A stretch of 48,471 nt of DNA, from NCBI RefSeq assembly GCF_000485595.1, contig NW_014577462.1:211025-259495 (forward strand), written 5' to 3'. Below, piece after piece: positions 9,890 to 21,044 of this stretch. The notes beneath the pieces were generated by a model. It saw only the letters and a program-made list of their open reading frames with translations, ran no database searches and had not been told where the DNA came from. This DNA is from Priapulus caudatus. Taxonomy: Eukaryota; Priapulida; Priapulimorpha; Priapulimorphida; Priapulidae. Within the stretch, counting starts at the first letter, position 1. Each line of letters opens with the position of its first letter. A program made the position numbers and the translations under genes.

Positions 9890-11190
9890 GTGTCACGGAT
9901 GATACGGGTGTAGCGACAGGAAGGGTGTAGGTAGGGAGAAGTGTATAGGATGCATACACTGTAGAGACAGAGGAGGGTTTAGGAGGAGAGGGTGGGAGTA
10001 CCGCGGCTAGCGCAGTCCAGTTCCATGTGCTCCTTGGCGTAGTCCAGAGTATAGGTCGCGGCCGTGACCTGACCCTTGACTCTCGACACGCGCTCTTTGA
10101 CGGGGGTGACCGAGATCACGGATGGCAGCAGGCGTTGGCGGACCCGACGGCGGGTACCGCGATGCGTCGTAGGAGTACTCGATAGGAGAACGGAGTCCAT
10201 ATCGCGGACGGACCGGATTGTGGAGTTTAGAGATCGGAGTCGTTGGTATGCTGTTAGCGCGATGATCACTGTAGAGACAGGAGAGTGCAGTGGCCGTAGG
10301 GTCTAGGGATGATACACTGTAGAGACAGGGAGGTGTTAGGGGGGGGAGGGGCGTGTACGGGATTGATACACTGCTACGAGACAGGGAGGGGAGTCCTGGA
10401 ATGTTTTTTGGGATTTGAGTCTGTTGGTTGATGGTTTGGTTGTTGGGCGTGATGCTGGATTTTTTTATGGAATCTTTGTTCTCTTTTTGAGTGTTTGTTG
10501 GGATAGCGTGTCAGCTGTTGGACTGATGGTGGGGTTGTTGGGTGATACCGGTCTTGATTTTTTCCATCCGTGGGGCTTTAAGTTTTTCTGATTACAATGG
10601 GCTGTGCTTAGTATGAGGTTTGGATGTTTTGCGTGGAGGTCATATTATCGTTTTTGTGCGTGGATCGTTTCGATTGAAGGTTGAGGTGGGAGCAGGGAGT
10701 GTAGCGGAGTTGCATAATCCGCTGGTAGCAGAACAGGAGGGTTGTAGGGCCATGCACAATATACTGTAGAGACAGGGAGGGTAGTAGGGATGGCGATACA
10801 CGTAGCAGACAGAGAGCGGTGTAGGGCGAGGGGTGTAGGAACGATTGATTTATCACTGTGAGAGACAGAGAGGGTGTTATGGGTCGGGAGGGGGTGGTAG
10901 GCATTATACACTGCTTAGCGACTCAGGGCAGGAAGTGTAAGGTGCATGATACACACCTGTAGAGACAGGAGAGGGGTGTAGGCCACTTCGGGGAAGGCGG
11001 TGTAGGTGATGACTACATGGTAGAAACAGAGAGGGTGATGTTTTGAAGGTAGATTAGGGGGAGGGTGTATTAAATGTTCACACTGCTAGAGACAGGGAGC
11101 GTTGTGTAGGGGGGAGGGGTGTTAGGGGAAGATGCACTTGTAGAGACAGAGAGCCGCGTGTAGGGGGGAGGGGTGTAGGCGCAGTTGTAC
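9890..11190. repeat. Degenerate tandem array, CACTGTAGAGACAGGGAGG unit
   Basis: The phrase ACACTGTAGAGACAGGGAGG followed by a GGTGTAGGGGGG-like spacer recurs many times, with irregular spacing and many one-base gains and losses. A non-repetitive piece interrupts it at roughly 10390-10680. The indel pattern looks like uncorrected sequencing error on a simple minisatellite. Confidence 0.7.
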
Positions 11191-11918
11191 AAAATAGACC
11201 AGCCAGCTGACGACCCCATGACTAACTGATGCGATCTGACCCCATTGGTACAGAACACTTGATTTTCTCGATTCATCAGAAGCGTTCAGATGGACAGTCA
11301 CACTGAACATTAGAATGATTGAAGGACGTTTGATTGACAATCTTAGATGACATGAGTGTCTGCTACTTAATAAAGATACCTGGCCCCAGAAGGATTTGTT
11401 AAGCTTTTTAATATTGGAAACTTATTTTAACTCAGTCAGGGTTTGTTCTTCTCTTTGTTGCTTGTCGTTAATCTAGTTATGCCTATTGCGATTATTCTGC
11501 CAAAACACTATTACCATAGTTAGAATACAATAAATTATTTATATAAATGCTAGCCAACGCGGCCAACCTGAAAATCCATTGGCCACACTGAATCTCATTA
11601 CTCAAGTGGCCCTGAGATGTGTGTCGGCCGGCCCACATGAAGAAAAAAGTTAAGCGGCAAGCCTTGCATCTATGCTGAACAGAGTGAGAAGGAATGCTCC
11701 CGCCAGGATAGGCCAAAGTGATATATTGCTCTCAAAAGTGCCCAGAAAAGAATTAACTTTTCTTAAACTTCAGTTTAATCAATCTTGAGGATAAGTAATT
11801 GCACAATGAATCGTTCAAACCTACCAATGAAAATTTGCCAGTTTTGTACTGTCCTTGGCCAGGGTGCTCTCGTCAACGTTTACAGTAGTAGTGCAATGTC
11901 GGGGAGTATGGTGCGAGC
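11191..11918. other. BAHD1 intron, nothing recognised
   Basis: I find no conserved exon, RNA gene or clear repeat in this AT-rich stretch. Confidence 0.5.
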
Positions 11919-13622
11919 ATGCTGGCTGCAGAGCCGCATGCGTTGACTGTCAGTGTACCAATGTGTCTTGATCCTCCCCGACATCTGCAAAGAAATCTGC
12001 TAATACGTGCGTCTACCCTTACCTCTCGCCGCCATTCTTCCCCCCACCCCCCCCCTTCGAAAGTTTGGACGCGCGCGCGAAATCAAGAATATACATTTCA
12101 ATCGTGATGTAACTGATACAGTAGCTCGCCCTTGCGTGGGTGTATTTGTTTATAAACAATTTAGTCTGACTGACTCTCTCCCGTCTCTCTCCTCTCGCTC
12201 GCGTGCCTCTCATCTCTCTTTTCTCTCGCCCCCCTCTCTGCCTCGCTGCCTCTCTCTGCCCAATAACAAAAAAGAGGGATAGCTTTGCTAAATGATGTGT
12301 AACGCAACTGCGTATCTGCCATATCTGCGCCTAACAAAGGTGTCACTACGCCACGACTGCAAATGTTACGTTTATAACGTGAGACTAGACAACAGACCTC
12401 AGATGAGCCAGCTCGCTCTGCCAGCACTGTGTTACGTTAAGTGTCTTTGCCAGTGCAGCAGCTGCAAATGCACGTCTTTCAATAACTGCTTTCATTTGGT
12501 TTGTTCCCTGTATGGCTGCCTGTAGCATTATCTCATGATTCAGGCCCATGAGAATTTTCCGCAGATTCGCGGATTTCCTGGTTTTGGTTTCATTTTGCGT
12601 CGTTCTGAGACCGATGTAAATAACTAATAAAAATGTGGGAAGGCCTATAAAAAACTTTATACTTGCAACATGAACCATTTTTAATTTTACTCAATATAAA
12701 GTCAGGGGAAAGTACGCTCGAATTTCAGACAGAAGTGACGCGAAACTCAGGATAAATATCGCGGCTTGGTATCTATGTAATGTAAAGTGTTTTAACCACT
12801 ATTCTCATGCGTGCCGAAACCGGTGACAATGGTTCATAGAAAATGAGAATTCAATGAAATATTTCTCCAAAAAACATCTCAACCTGGTTCTCATGCTTGT
12901 CCTGAATTAGAGGTCCACGTTTGCTATAGACATGCGATGAAACGCGCTGTAGCCACGCTTTTTGAGTGGTGAAATATCATGCGATATATACTATCGCCCT
13001 CCTCTCACATGATCCTTTATGAATTAGTCGCGTCTTTCTGGATCGCAGTTGGCATTACGAAATGAAATATATAGCTTCTTTATGAGCCATTATGACGCTG
13101 CCCTAACGCACTGTAAGCCAGAGTAACATTCTGTTTAGACTCTGCCGTGCATGTGCTGCGTTGCTGTGCCCTGCGTGTGCTGGCGTGCGTATGTGCGTGC
13201 GTGAGTGCATGCGTGTGCGTGTATGTACAGGTGCGTATCCCTTTAGGGTTGGCCTGCCACACTTGGTTGGCTCAACGATTTATTTCAGTGAACTATTAAA
13301 TATGTTAAAAAACGATGCGTACCACGTTATTTATAACCAAGGTATATATAAAAGTATAGGGATAAGTATAGGGAAAAGTATAGGGATAAGTATAAGTATA
13401 AGGTATATATAAAAGTAGAGATTGGCAAAGAAAGTCAAAAAAGTAATAGTAAATAAAAGTCAAAACATAAAAAAAAAAGTAAAACACAAAGTAAATAAAA
13501 ACATAGAAACGCGCTCAAAATATCAAAACGCGTAAAATGTGGCGCTCGTTAATTAACGATGCTAACGATGTTAATTAGCGATGCTAACGATGTTAATTAA
13601 TGCGGCGCTAACGACGTTGCAG

Positions 13623-13785
13623 AACGACGCGCCGACGCGGCTGCGGCAGTGCTATGAGGCGATCCGGCATGAGGAGGGAGACGTCATCAGGGTGCGAGAC
13701 TGCGTGCTACTGCGCTCCGGCTTCCGAAAGAAGGACCTTCCGTTCGTCGCGAAGATATCAGCTTTCTACGAGAATCCCGACGACG
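13623..13785 (+). CDS. BAHD1: BAHD1 BAH-domain exon 1 (copy 1)
   Basis: 163 nt between GTTGCAG and G|GTGAGC, phase 0 in and phase 1 out. It encodes APTRLRQCYEAIRHEEGDVI, then RVRDCVLLRSG, then LPFVAKISAFYENPDDG. Human BAHD1 has [23 protein letters not shown] followed by PYVAKISALWENPESG at the start of its BAH domain, so the match is unambiguous. The domain is known to read H3K27me3 in BAHD1-type proteins. The exon is duplicated at 16959-17121 with one synonymous difference visible. Confidence 0.93.
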
Positions 13786-14270
13786 GTGAGCCGTGAAAAA
13801 TGTTAAATAATTAAAGTATTATAATAATAAATAATTAAGTTAGGCGTTCAATGCGCCGAGAACAATCCTCACGAAGCTGAGCCACGGGCGTGAAAATTAA
13901 AGGCAGCGGTTAAAATAAAGAAATTTAATAGAATTAAGAGGAAAAATATTAAAACCAAAATGCGACTTTTAGCAGTGGGTTTTTTTCCCGTAGGTGAGCT
14001 GAGCCACACACTCGCAGATTCCCAATTTCCCTTAGTCTACTGCGTGTAATCACCCATAGGCTTAAATATTGGACCTAAAATATAAATAAATACAATAATA
14101 ATAAAAATAAATATAGGACATAAAATCTTATATTATATATTTTAATATATTTTAAAATCATGAAATCCCCGACGGACATCACTAGCTATCGCAACACATC
14201 TGTGATGTGCGTCTGTGAGGTGCATCTGTGATATGTGCTGCTGAGGTGTGTGTGTGTGTTGTGTTGTCAG

Positions 14271-14439
14271 GTGAAATAATGATGGGTTTGCTGTGGTACT
14301 ACCGACCTGAGCACACGGAGCTGACGAACCTGCCCACCTGCGTCGCGGCAGAGCTGTTCGCCAGCAAGCACCAGGATGAGAACAACGTTGCCTGCATCGA
14401 GGACAAGTGCTACGTGCTCACGCCGCATGAGTACGCGAG
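14271..14439 (+). CDS. BAHD1: BAHD1 BAH-domain exon 2 (copy 1)
   Basis: 169 nt between TTGTCAG and GCGAG|GTACGT, phase 1 in and phase 2 out. It encodes GEIMMGLLWYYRPEH, then AAELFASKHQDENNVACIED, then KCYVLTPHEYAR. Human BAHD1 reads GELMMSLLWYYRPEH, then [20 protein letters not shown] and CYVLTFAEYCR. The WYY segment supplies aromatic cage residues in BAH readers of methyl-lysine and is intact here. The copy at 17608-17776 is identical in sequence as far as I compared. Confidence 0.93.
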
Positions 14440-14533
14440 GTACGTGTCGTCTCTGTCTCGCACGCTCGCTGCGTGCGATTGTGCGAGTTATGTGTCGTCT
14501 CAATCACTCTTGCGCTCACGTTAGTGTGCTAGA

Positions 14534-14723
14534 TGTGTGTTCTTTCACATTGCACAAGCTTGCCAGGTGTGTGTTCTTTCACATTGCACAAGCTTGCCAG
14601 GTGTGTGTTCTCTCACATTGCATAGGCTTGCCAGGTGTGTGTTCTTTCACATTGCACAAGCTTGCCAGGTGTGTGTTCTCTCACATTGCACAAGCTTGCC
14701 AGGTGTGTGTTCTTTCACATTGC
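14534..14723. repeat. 34-bp tandem array truncated by the gap (copy 1)
   Basis: About five and a half copies of the 34-bp unit TTCTTTCACATTGCACAAGC + TTGCCAGGTGTGTG, running directly into the N gap. The equivalent array in copy 2 has about 26 units, so the assembly broke inside this repeat. Confidence 0.9.
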
Positions 14724-14733
14724 NNNNNNNNNN
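14724..14733. other. Assembly gap, 10 Ns
   Basis: Ten undetermined bases within a tandem repeat, the only Ns in the window. They join two copies of the same genomic block, so the true distance is unknown. Confidence 0.99.
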
Positions 14734-15904
14734 GCTGGCTTGCAGAGCCCGATGGTTGACTGTCAGTCGAAATGTGTTCATCCTCCCCGACATTGAAGAA
14801 ATCTGTTATACGTGCGTCTACCTTACCTCTGCCCGCCATCTTCGTCGAAAGTTTGGACGCCGCGCGGCGAAATCAGAATATACATTTCAATTGATGACGA
14901 AACTGATACAGTAGCGCGCCGCGTGGGTGTTATTTGTTTATAAAGAATTTAGTCTGACTGACTCTCTCCCTCTCTCTCCTCTCGCTTGCTCTCTCTCTCT
15001 CTTTCTCTCGCCCCCCCCCTCTCTCTCGATCTCTCTGCAATAAAAAAAATGTTTGCTAAAATGATGTGTATGCAACTGCGTATCTGCATATCTGCGCCTA
15101 ACAAAGGTGTCACTACGCACGACTGAAATGTTACGTTTATAACCGTAGCAACAGACCTCAGATGAGCCCAGTCGCTCTGCGGCACTTGTGTTACGTTAAG
15201 TGTTTTGCCAGTGCAGCAGCTGCAAATGCACGTCTGTTCAATAACTGCTTTCATTGTTGTGTTCCTGTATGGCTGCTGTAGATTATCTCATGATTCAGGC
15301 ATGAGAATTTTCCGCAGATTCGCGGATTTCCGGGTTTTGGTTTTCATTTTGGTCGTTCTTGAGATCAATGCAAAAAACTAATAAAAATTTGAGGCTAATA
15401 AAAAACTTTTCTTGTCAAAATGGACACCATTTTTAATTTTAACTCAATATAAAGTCAGGGAAAGTACGTCGAATTTCAGACAGAAGTGACGGAACTCCAG
15501 ATAAATATCGCGGGGTATCTATGTAATGTAAAGGGCTTTTCCCTATTCTCATGCGTACCAAAACTCGGTGACAATGGTTCATAGAAAATGATAATTCAAT
15601 GAAATATTTTCTCCAAAAACATCTCAACCTGTTCTCATGCTTGTCTGATTAGAGTCCACGTTTGCTATAGACATGCGTGAAATCGCGTGTAGCACGCTTT
15701 TTGAGTGGTGAAATATCATGCGATATAAACTATCGCTCCTCTCACCATGACCTTTACTGAATAGTCGGTCTTTTCTGGATCGAGTTGGATTACGAAAATG
15801 ATATATATTGCTTCTTGATGAGATTAGTTGACGCTGCCCTAACGCACTGTAAGCAGAGTAACATTCTGTTTAGACTCTGCGTGCATGTGTGTGTGCGTGC
15901 GTGT

Positions 15905-16510
15905 GTAATAATGATTTCCTTCCTCACTAAGTTATCCGTGATCGTATATTGGTTCGTGGTCTACGTAGCTTATTAGAGATATCGTTGTATGCCTCATATA
16001 ACTCACTGAACAATGGATGATCATGTACGTATTGCAAGCACAAACATCTTTACTGATCCAGATAAACTATACATATAATATGTGCCCCTGTACTGAGCCG
16101 AACATATACAAATAGGTACACGACATACAAACAGAACTTACATATCAGAAGGTGATCAAGCTAGACGTAACCGCAGCAGTAATACTAGAGATACGTGTGG
16201 TGGCTAAATCGCAAAGTGCGGAGAGTATCATAATTTCCTGGACGGCACCTTAAGTAGTGACGCCGTCCGCATTGTTTTAGCCAACGCGCCCCCATTGGTC
16301 GAGCCATCTTGAGGGACCGCTGGTCAAACGTGCCCCCTGCACGCGCGTTCCGATTGGTTGGCTTAGGTCGTTAGCCATGCCCCGTGGCTGCCCGACCCAC
16401 GTGCGTTCGGTAAGAACAAAGAGCTTTGTTCTTACCCATGCTACGTCGTCCTTCTTATTCGTATTCTGATTATTATAATTATTATTACCTTCTCTTTCTT
16501 TCTGTATTAC
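15905..16510. mobile_element. Insertion present only in copy 2 of the duplicated block
   Basis: In copy 1 a GT/GC microsatellite runs continuously at about 13160-13215. In copy 2 the microsatellite is split by ~600 bp starting AATAATGATTTCCTTCC and ending TTTCTGTATTACACGTG. The insert contains a 12-bp-arm hairpin GTAAGAACAAAG/CTTTGTTCTTAC at 16410-16435. I see no transposase and no clear terminal repeats, so calling it mobile is an inference. Confidence 0.4.
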
Positions 16511-16958
16511 ACGTGCATGCGTGCGTATGTGCGTGCGTGAGTGCATGCGTGTGCGTGTATGTACAGGTGCGTATCCCTTTAGGGTTGGCCTGCCACACTT
16601 GGTTGGCTCAACGATTTATTTCAGTGAACTATTAAATATGTTAAAAAACGATGCGTACCACGTTATTTATAACCAAGGTATATATAAAAGTATAGGGATA
16701 AGTATAGGGAAAAGTATAGGGATAAGTATAAGTATAAGGTATATATAAAAGTAGGGATTGGCAAAGAAAGTCAAAAAAGTAATAGTAAGTAAAAGTAAAA
16801 ACACTTAAAAAAAAGTAAAACACAAAGTAAATAAAAACATAGAAACGCGCTCAAAATATCAAAACGCGTAAAATGCGGCGCTCGTTAATTAACGATGCTA
16901 ACGATGTTAATTAGCGATGCTAACGATGTTAATTAACGCGGTGCTAACGACGTTGCAG

Positions 16959-17121
16959 AACGACGCGCCGACACGGCTGCGGCAGTGCTATGAGGCGATC
17001 CGGCATGAGGAGGGAGACGTCATCAGGGTGCGAGACTGCGTGCTACTGCGCTCCGGCTTCCGAAAGAAGGACCTTCCGTTCGTCGCGAAGATATCAGCTT
17101 TCTACGAGAATCCCGACGACG
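16959..17121 (+). CDS. BAHD1: BAHD1 BAH-domain exon 1 (copy 2)
   Basis: Second copy of the exon at 13623-13785, with the same 163-nt length, splice sites and phases. One third-position change (ACG to ACA, Thr) is the only difference I see, so the encoded peptide is the same. Splicing exon 14271-14439 to this one would be out of frame (phase 2 into phase 0), so the two copies cannot both be used in sequence. Confidence 0.9.
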
Positions 17122-17607
17122 GTGAGCCGTGAAAAATGTTAAATAATTAAAGTATTATAATAATAAATAATTAAGTTAGACGTTCAATGCGCCGAGAACA
17201 ATCCTCACGAAGCTGAGCCACGGGCGTGAAAATTAAAGGCAGCGGTTAAAATAAAGAAATTTAATAGAATTTAAGAGGAAAAATATTAAAACCAAAATGC
17301 GACTTTTAGCAGTGGTTTTTTTTCCCGTAGACGAGCTGAGCCACACACTCGCAGATTCCCAATTTCCCTTAGTCTACTGCGCGTTATCACCCATAGGCTT
17401 AAATATTGGACCTAAAATATAAATAAATACAATAATAATAAAAATAAATATAGGACATAAAATCTTATATTATATATTTTAATATATTTTAAAATCATGA
17501 AATCCCCGACGGACATCACTAGCTATCGCAACATGTCTGTGATGTGTGCTGCTGAGGTGCGCTGCTGAGGTGCACTGCTGAGGTGTGTGTGTGTGTTGTG
17601 TTGTCAG

Positions 17608-17776
17608 GTGAAATAATGATGGGTTTGCTGTGGTACTACCGACCTGAGCACACGGAGCTGACGAACCTGCCCACCTGCGTCGCGGCAGAGCTGTTCGCCA
17701 GCAAGCACCAGGATGAGAACAACGTTGCCTGCATCGAGGACAAGTGCTACGTGCTCACGCCGCATGAGTACGCGAG
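17608..17776 (+). CDS. BAHD1: BAHD1 BAH-domain exon 2 (copy 2)
   Basis: Second copy of the exon at 14271-14439, 169 nt, with intact GT-AG signals. It keeps the LLWYYRPEH and CIEDKCYVLTP segments. Its phase-2 exit joins correctly to the terminal exon at 19990. Confidence 0.9.
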
Positions 17777-17871
17777 GTACGTGTCGTCTCTGTCTCGCAC
17801 GCTCGCTGCGTGCGATTGTGCGAGTTATGTGTCGTCTCAATCACTCTTGCGCTCACGTTAGTGTGCTAGAT

Positions 17872-18770
17872 GTGTGTTCTTTCACATTGCACAAGCTTGC
17901 CAGGTGTGTGTTCTTTCACATTGCACAAGCTTGCCAGGTGTGTGTTCTCTCACATTGCATAGGCTTGCCAGGTGTGTGTTCTTTCACATTGCATAGGCTT
18001 GCCAGGTGTGTGTTCTTTCACATTGCACAAGCTTGCCAGGTGTGTGTTCTTTATCATTTCACAAGCTTGCCAGGTGTGTGTTCTTTCACATTGCACAAGC
18101 TTGACAGGTGTGTGTTCTTTCACATTGCACAAGCTTGACAGGTGTGTGTTCATTCACATTGCACAAGCTTGCCAGGTATGTGTTCTTTCACATTGCATAG
18201 GCTTGCCAGGTATGTGTTCTTTCACATTGCATAGGCTTGCTAGGTGTGTGTTCTTTCACATTGCACAAGCTTGCCAGGTGTGTGTTCTTTCACATTGCAC
18301 AAGCTTGACAGGTGTGTGTTCTTCAACATTGCATAGGCTTGCCAGGTGTGTGTTCTTTCACATTGCACAAGCTTGCCAGGTGTGTGTTCTTTAACATTGC
18401 ACAAGCTTGCCAGGTGTGTGTTCATTCACATTGCACAAGCTTGCCAGGTATGTGTTCTTTCACATTGCATAGGCTTGCCAGGTATGTGTTCTTTCACATT
18501 GCATAGGCTTGCCAGGTGTGTGTTCTTTCACATTGCACAAGCTTGCCAGGTGTGTGTTCTTTCACATTGCACAAGCTTGCCAGGTATGTGTTCTTTAACA
18601 TTGCACAAGCTTGCCATGTGTGTGTTCATTAACATTGCACAAGCTTGCCAGGTGTGTGTTCTTTCACATTGCACAAGCGTGCCAGGTATGTGTTCATTCA
18701 CATTACACAAGCTTGCCAGGTGTGTGTTCTTTCACATTACACACGCGTGCCAGGTGTGTGTTCTCTCGTG
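17872..18770. repeat. 34-bp tandem repeat array, type A
   Basis: About 26 units of TTCTTTCACATTGCACAAGC + TTGCCAGGTGTGTG, with recurrent variants (CATAGG for CACAAG, TATG for TGTG, CATTCA for CTTTCA). Because 34 is not a multiple of three and the unit lacks stops, long open frames appear on both strands. These are artefacts and not proteins. Confidence 0.95.
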
Positions 18771-19735
18771 CTCATGCTCGCGCCTCATAATTAGCACAGG
18801 CTATATGACTACAGTGTCACATTAGTATGCCAGGTACATGTTCTCTCATGTCACATTAGTAGGTCAGCTACATGTTCTCTCATGTCAGATAGTATGATCC
18901 AAGCCTACCTGTTCTCTCATGTCACATTAGTAGATCAGCTACATGTTCTCTTCATGCTCACATTAGGAGTCAGCTACATGTTCTCCCTCATGTCACATTG
19001 TAGATTCAGCCTAGCATGTTCCTCTCATGTCCATTGAGTAATGGCGCAGGTACATGTTCTCTCATGTCACATATAACTCAGCGTCAGCTAACATGTTCTC
19101 TCATGTCACATTAGTAGACTGCAGCTACAGTTCTCTCATGTCACATTAGCTAGATCAGCGTACAATGTCTCTCAGTGTCACATTAGTAGCATCACTACAT
19201 ATTCTCTATGTCCATTAGTAAGATCAAGCTACATGTTCTCTCCATGTTACATTAGTAGATCAGGCTACTTTGTTCTCTGCATGTCAATTATGTATATCAG
19301 CTTACACTGTTCTCTTCATGTCACTTAGTAGATGTCAGCCCTACATGTTCTCTCATGTCACATAGTAGATCAGCTACTTTTTCTCATGTCACATTAGTAT
19401 ATCAGCTACATGTTCTCATCAGTCACATTAGTAATCAGCTACATCTTCTCTCATTGTATCATTTATAGCGTCAGCTACATGTTCTCTCATGTCACGATTA
19501 GCTAGATCAGCTACATGTTCTCTCATGTTACATTAGAATAATCAGCTACATGTTCTCTCATGTCACATTAGTAGATCAGCTACATGTTCTCTCATGTCAC
19601 ATTAGTAGATCAGCTACATGTTCTCTCATGTCACATTAGTAGATCAGCTACATGTTCTCTCATGTCACATTAGTAGATCAGGTGTATGTTCTCTCATGTT
19701 ACATTAGTAGGTCATGTGTATGTTTTCTCACTCTC
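18771..19735. repeat. 34-bp tandem repeat array, type B
   Basis: A second array directly abutting the first, unit ACATTAGTAGATCAGCTACA + TGTTCTCTCATGTC, also 34 bp. About 28 copies; those at roughly 18880-19540 carry many random single-base indels, while those at 19540-19700 are clean. Shared phrases (CACATT, GTTCTCTC) and the equal period suggest that types A and B share an origin. Confidence 0.9.
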
Positions 19736-19989
19736 ACTCTGCACGAGTACATGATGTAACCATGTAAATTGTAGAAAAAATTTTGCCTACGGTTCTCAGT
19801 TGCCGTCGAAGAAGTAGGTTATTCCAGCTCCCCCGCCGCTTCCCTTTATGTTGTTTTCATACGTACATGTACAAAGGAGTTTGTAATTCATAAGACAAGT
19901 TTTCGTCATTTGTTTGTAAAATGTTAAACAGATTTTGAAACTGTTATTAATTAAAGAAATTTAAAATAAAGAACACTGTATCTAAACAG

Positions 19990-20182
19990 GTACTGTAAGG
20001 AACAGCGGATAAAGGGTGAGCGACACAGGTGGCGCGACCTGGCGATCGTGCCGGCGAGTGAGGACCCGTTCCTGCGGCGAGACCGACAGCCCGTGCCAAC
20101 GACCCACCCCGACCTTGTGTTCGTCTGCCGACGCGTGTACGACTTCCGACAGAAGCGTCTGCTAAAAAACCCGTTCAAGTAA
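19990..20182 (+). CDS. BAHD1: BAHD1 terminal exon (end of BAH domain, stop)
   Basis: The acceptor CTAAACAG ends at 19989 and the exon enters in phase 2 with TAC TGT AAG. It encodes YCKEQRIKGERHRWRDLAIV, then HPDLVFVCRRVYDFRQKRLL, then KNPFK and TAA at 20180-20182. Human BAHD1 ends [24 protein letters not shown], so the C terminus is orthologous and complete. Confidence 0.95.
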
Positions 20183-20463
20183 ATGGCGCCGCTGTGTCCG
20201 AACGCGTGTGGTACACACACACCGTAACTCAACTTAGCAGTGTGCAGGACATTCTGTTCCTGATCAAAAGCAGTTGACGTGGTATGACCTCTTATCTGCT
20301 TATGTCCTTGCATTTTCTCTGTAGTGTCCCGCAGATTTTTTTTGTTATTCTGCTCCATTTATTCCTCTCACCCTCGCATGATCTAGTTTTATTCCTGCTT
20401 GCAGGGACTGCGGTGAGTTAATTATTTCTTGCATGGCAACATCGGCAAGGCATGGTTATATAA

Positions 20464-20469
20464 ATTAAA
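20464..20469 (+). terminator. Possible BAHD1 poly(A) signal (ATTAAA)
   Basis: The first ATTAAA-type hexamer I noticed downstream of the BAHD1 stop, about 280 bp away. A longer 3' UTR is equally possible; no transcript evidence is available. Confidence 0.25.
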
Positions 20470-20659
20470 TATGATGAAAATGATTAATGATGATTGAATG
20501 ATATTACATTAGATGTACTGTGTCTAGGATGCATTTCTCACAACAATGGCTCATTATGTTGTATGATCTTTACCGTTATATCTCCTTTAGATGAATGAGG
20601 ATGAGCAATCTATGTGAGGCTGGCTTATATTAATGAGAGTTGCAGATGATACCTGACTA

Positions 20660-21044
20660 ATTACCTCCGCCAGGGGCTTGGCGGAGGTTATGTTTTCACC
20701 GGCGTGTGTTTGAGTGTTGGTTTGTGGGTTTGCACACGCTCGCTGATTGGCTGATTGGCCCGCCACCGCCGCCTCCACGCCGGAACCGCCTGTATCATAC
20801 AGGTTAAGCCTAACTGAAAAAGTTATGGACGGATTTCGGATACGTCGGATAATTTTCAGGATACGTCAGAAATGGGGTAACTTAGAATTGATTACATTTT
20901 GGTGGTGATCCGGATCCAATTAATTATTTAATTAATTAATTAATTAATTTTTTCACTTAGTTAATTAATTAATTGATAACAAATTTCACATTGAGAGAAT
21001 TCAGCTGCCTTGGCGGAGGTCTGTGCTCTCCGAGTGCTCTAGTT
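20660..21044. mobile_element. CCTCCGCC/GGCGGAGG MITE-like element
   Basis: The left end, TTACCTCCGCCAGGGGCTTG then GCGGAGGTTATGTTTTCACC, and the right end, CCTTGGCGGAGGTCTGTGCT then CTCCGAGTGCTCTAGTTG, match a repeat family I know to be widespread in marine invertebrate genomes. It contains an (ATTA)n run at about 20930-20975. It is non-coding. Confidence 0.75.

Larger units (their letters stand above)
11919..14723. repeat. Duplicated block, copy 1 (contains BAH exons)
   Basis: This block is repeated after the N gap. Its first ~1.2 kb (CTGGCTGCAGAGCC onwards) matches 14734-15905 with frequent small indels. Its second part (about 13190-14723) matches about 16520 onward at near identity, including both BAH exons and the start of the 34-bp array. 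The offset between equivalent exon starts is 3336-3337 bp. Such low divergence beside a gap suggests two haplotypes placed in series, though a true recent tandem duplication is not excluded. Confidence 0.85.
14734..18150. repeat. Duplicated block, copy 2
   Basis: Counterpart of 11919-14723. The first 1.2 kb differs by many short indels concentrated in homopolymers and CT repeats. A ~0.6 kb segment at about 15905-16510 has no equivalent in copy 1. The part with the BAH exons is nearly identical. The right limit falls inside the 34-bp array and cannot be fixed. Confidence 0.8.

Noticed and set aside
13623-17776. A single transcript containing both BAH exon pairs
   Set aside because: Exon D (phase 2) to exon C copy 2 (phase 0) would shift the frame; not viable as a tandem domain duplication.
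17872-18825. Cys-rich repetitive open frames such as CVFFHIAQACQVCVL
   Set aside because: Translation of the 34-bp tandem repeat, open in several frames; not a protein.
13160-19735. CRISPR-like regularly spaced repeats
   Set aside because: Animal DNA; the arrays are contiguous 34-bp satellites without unique spacers.
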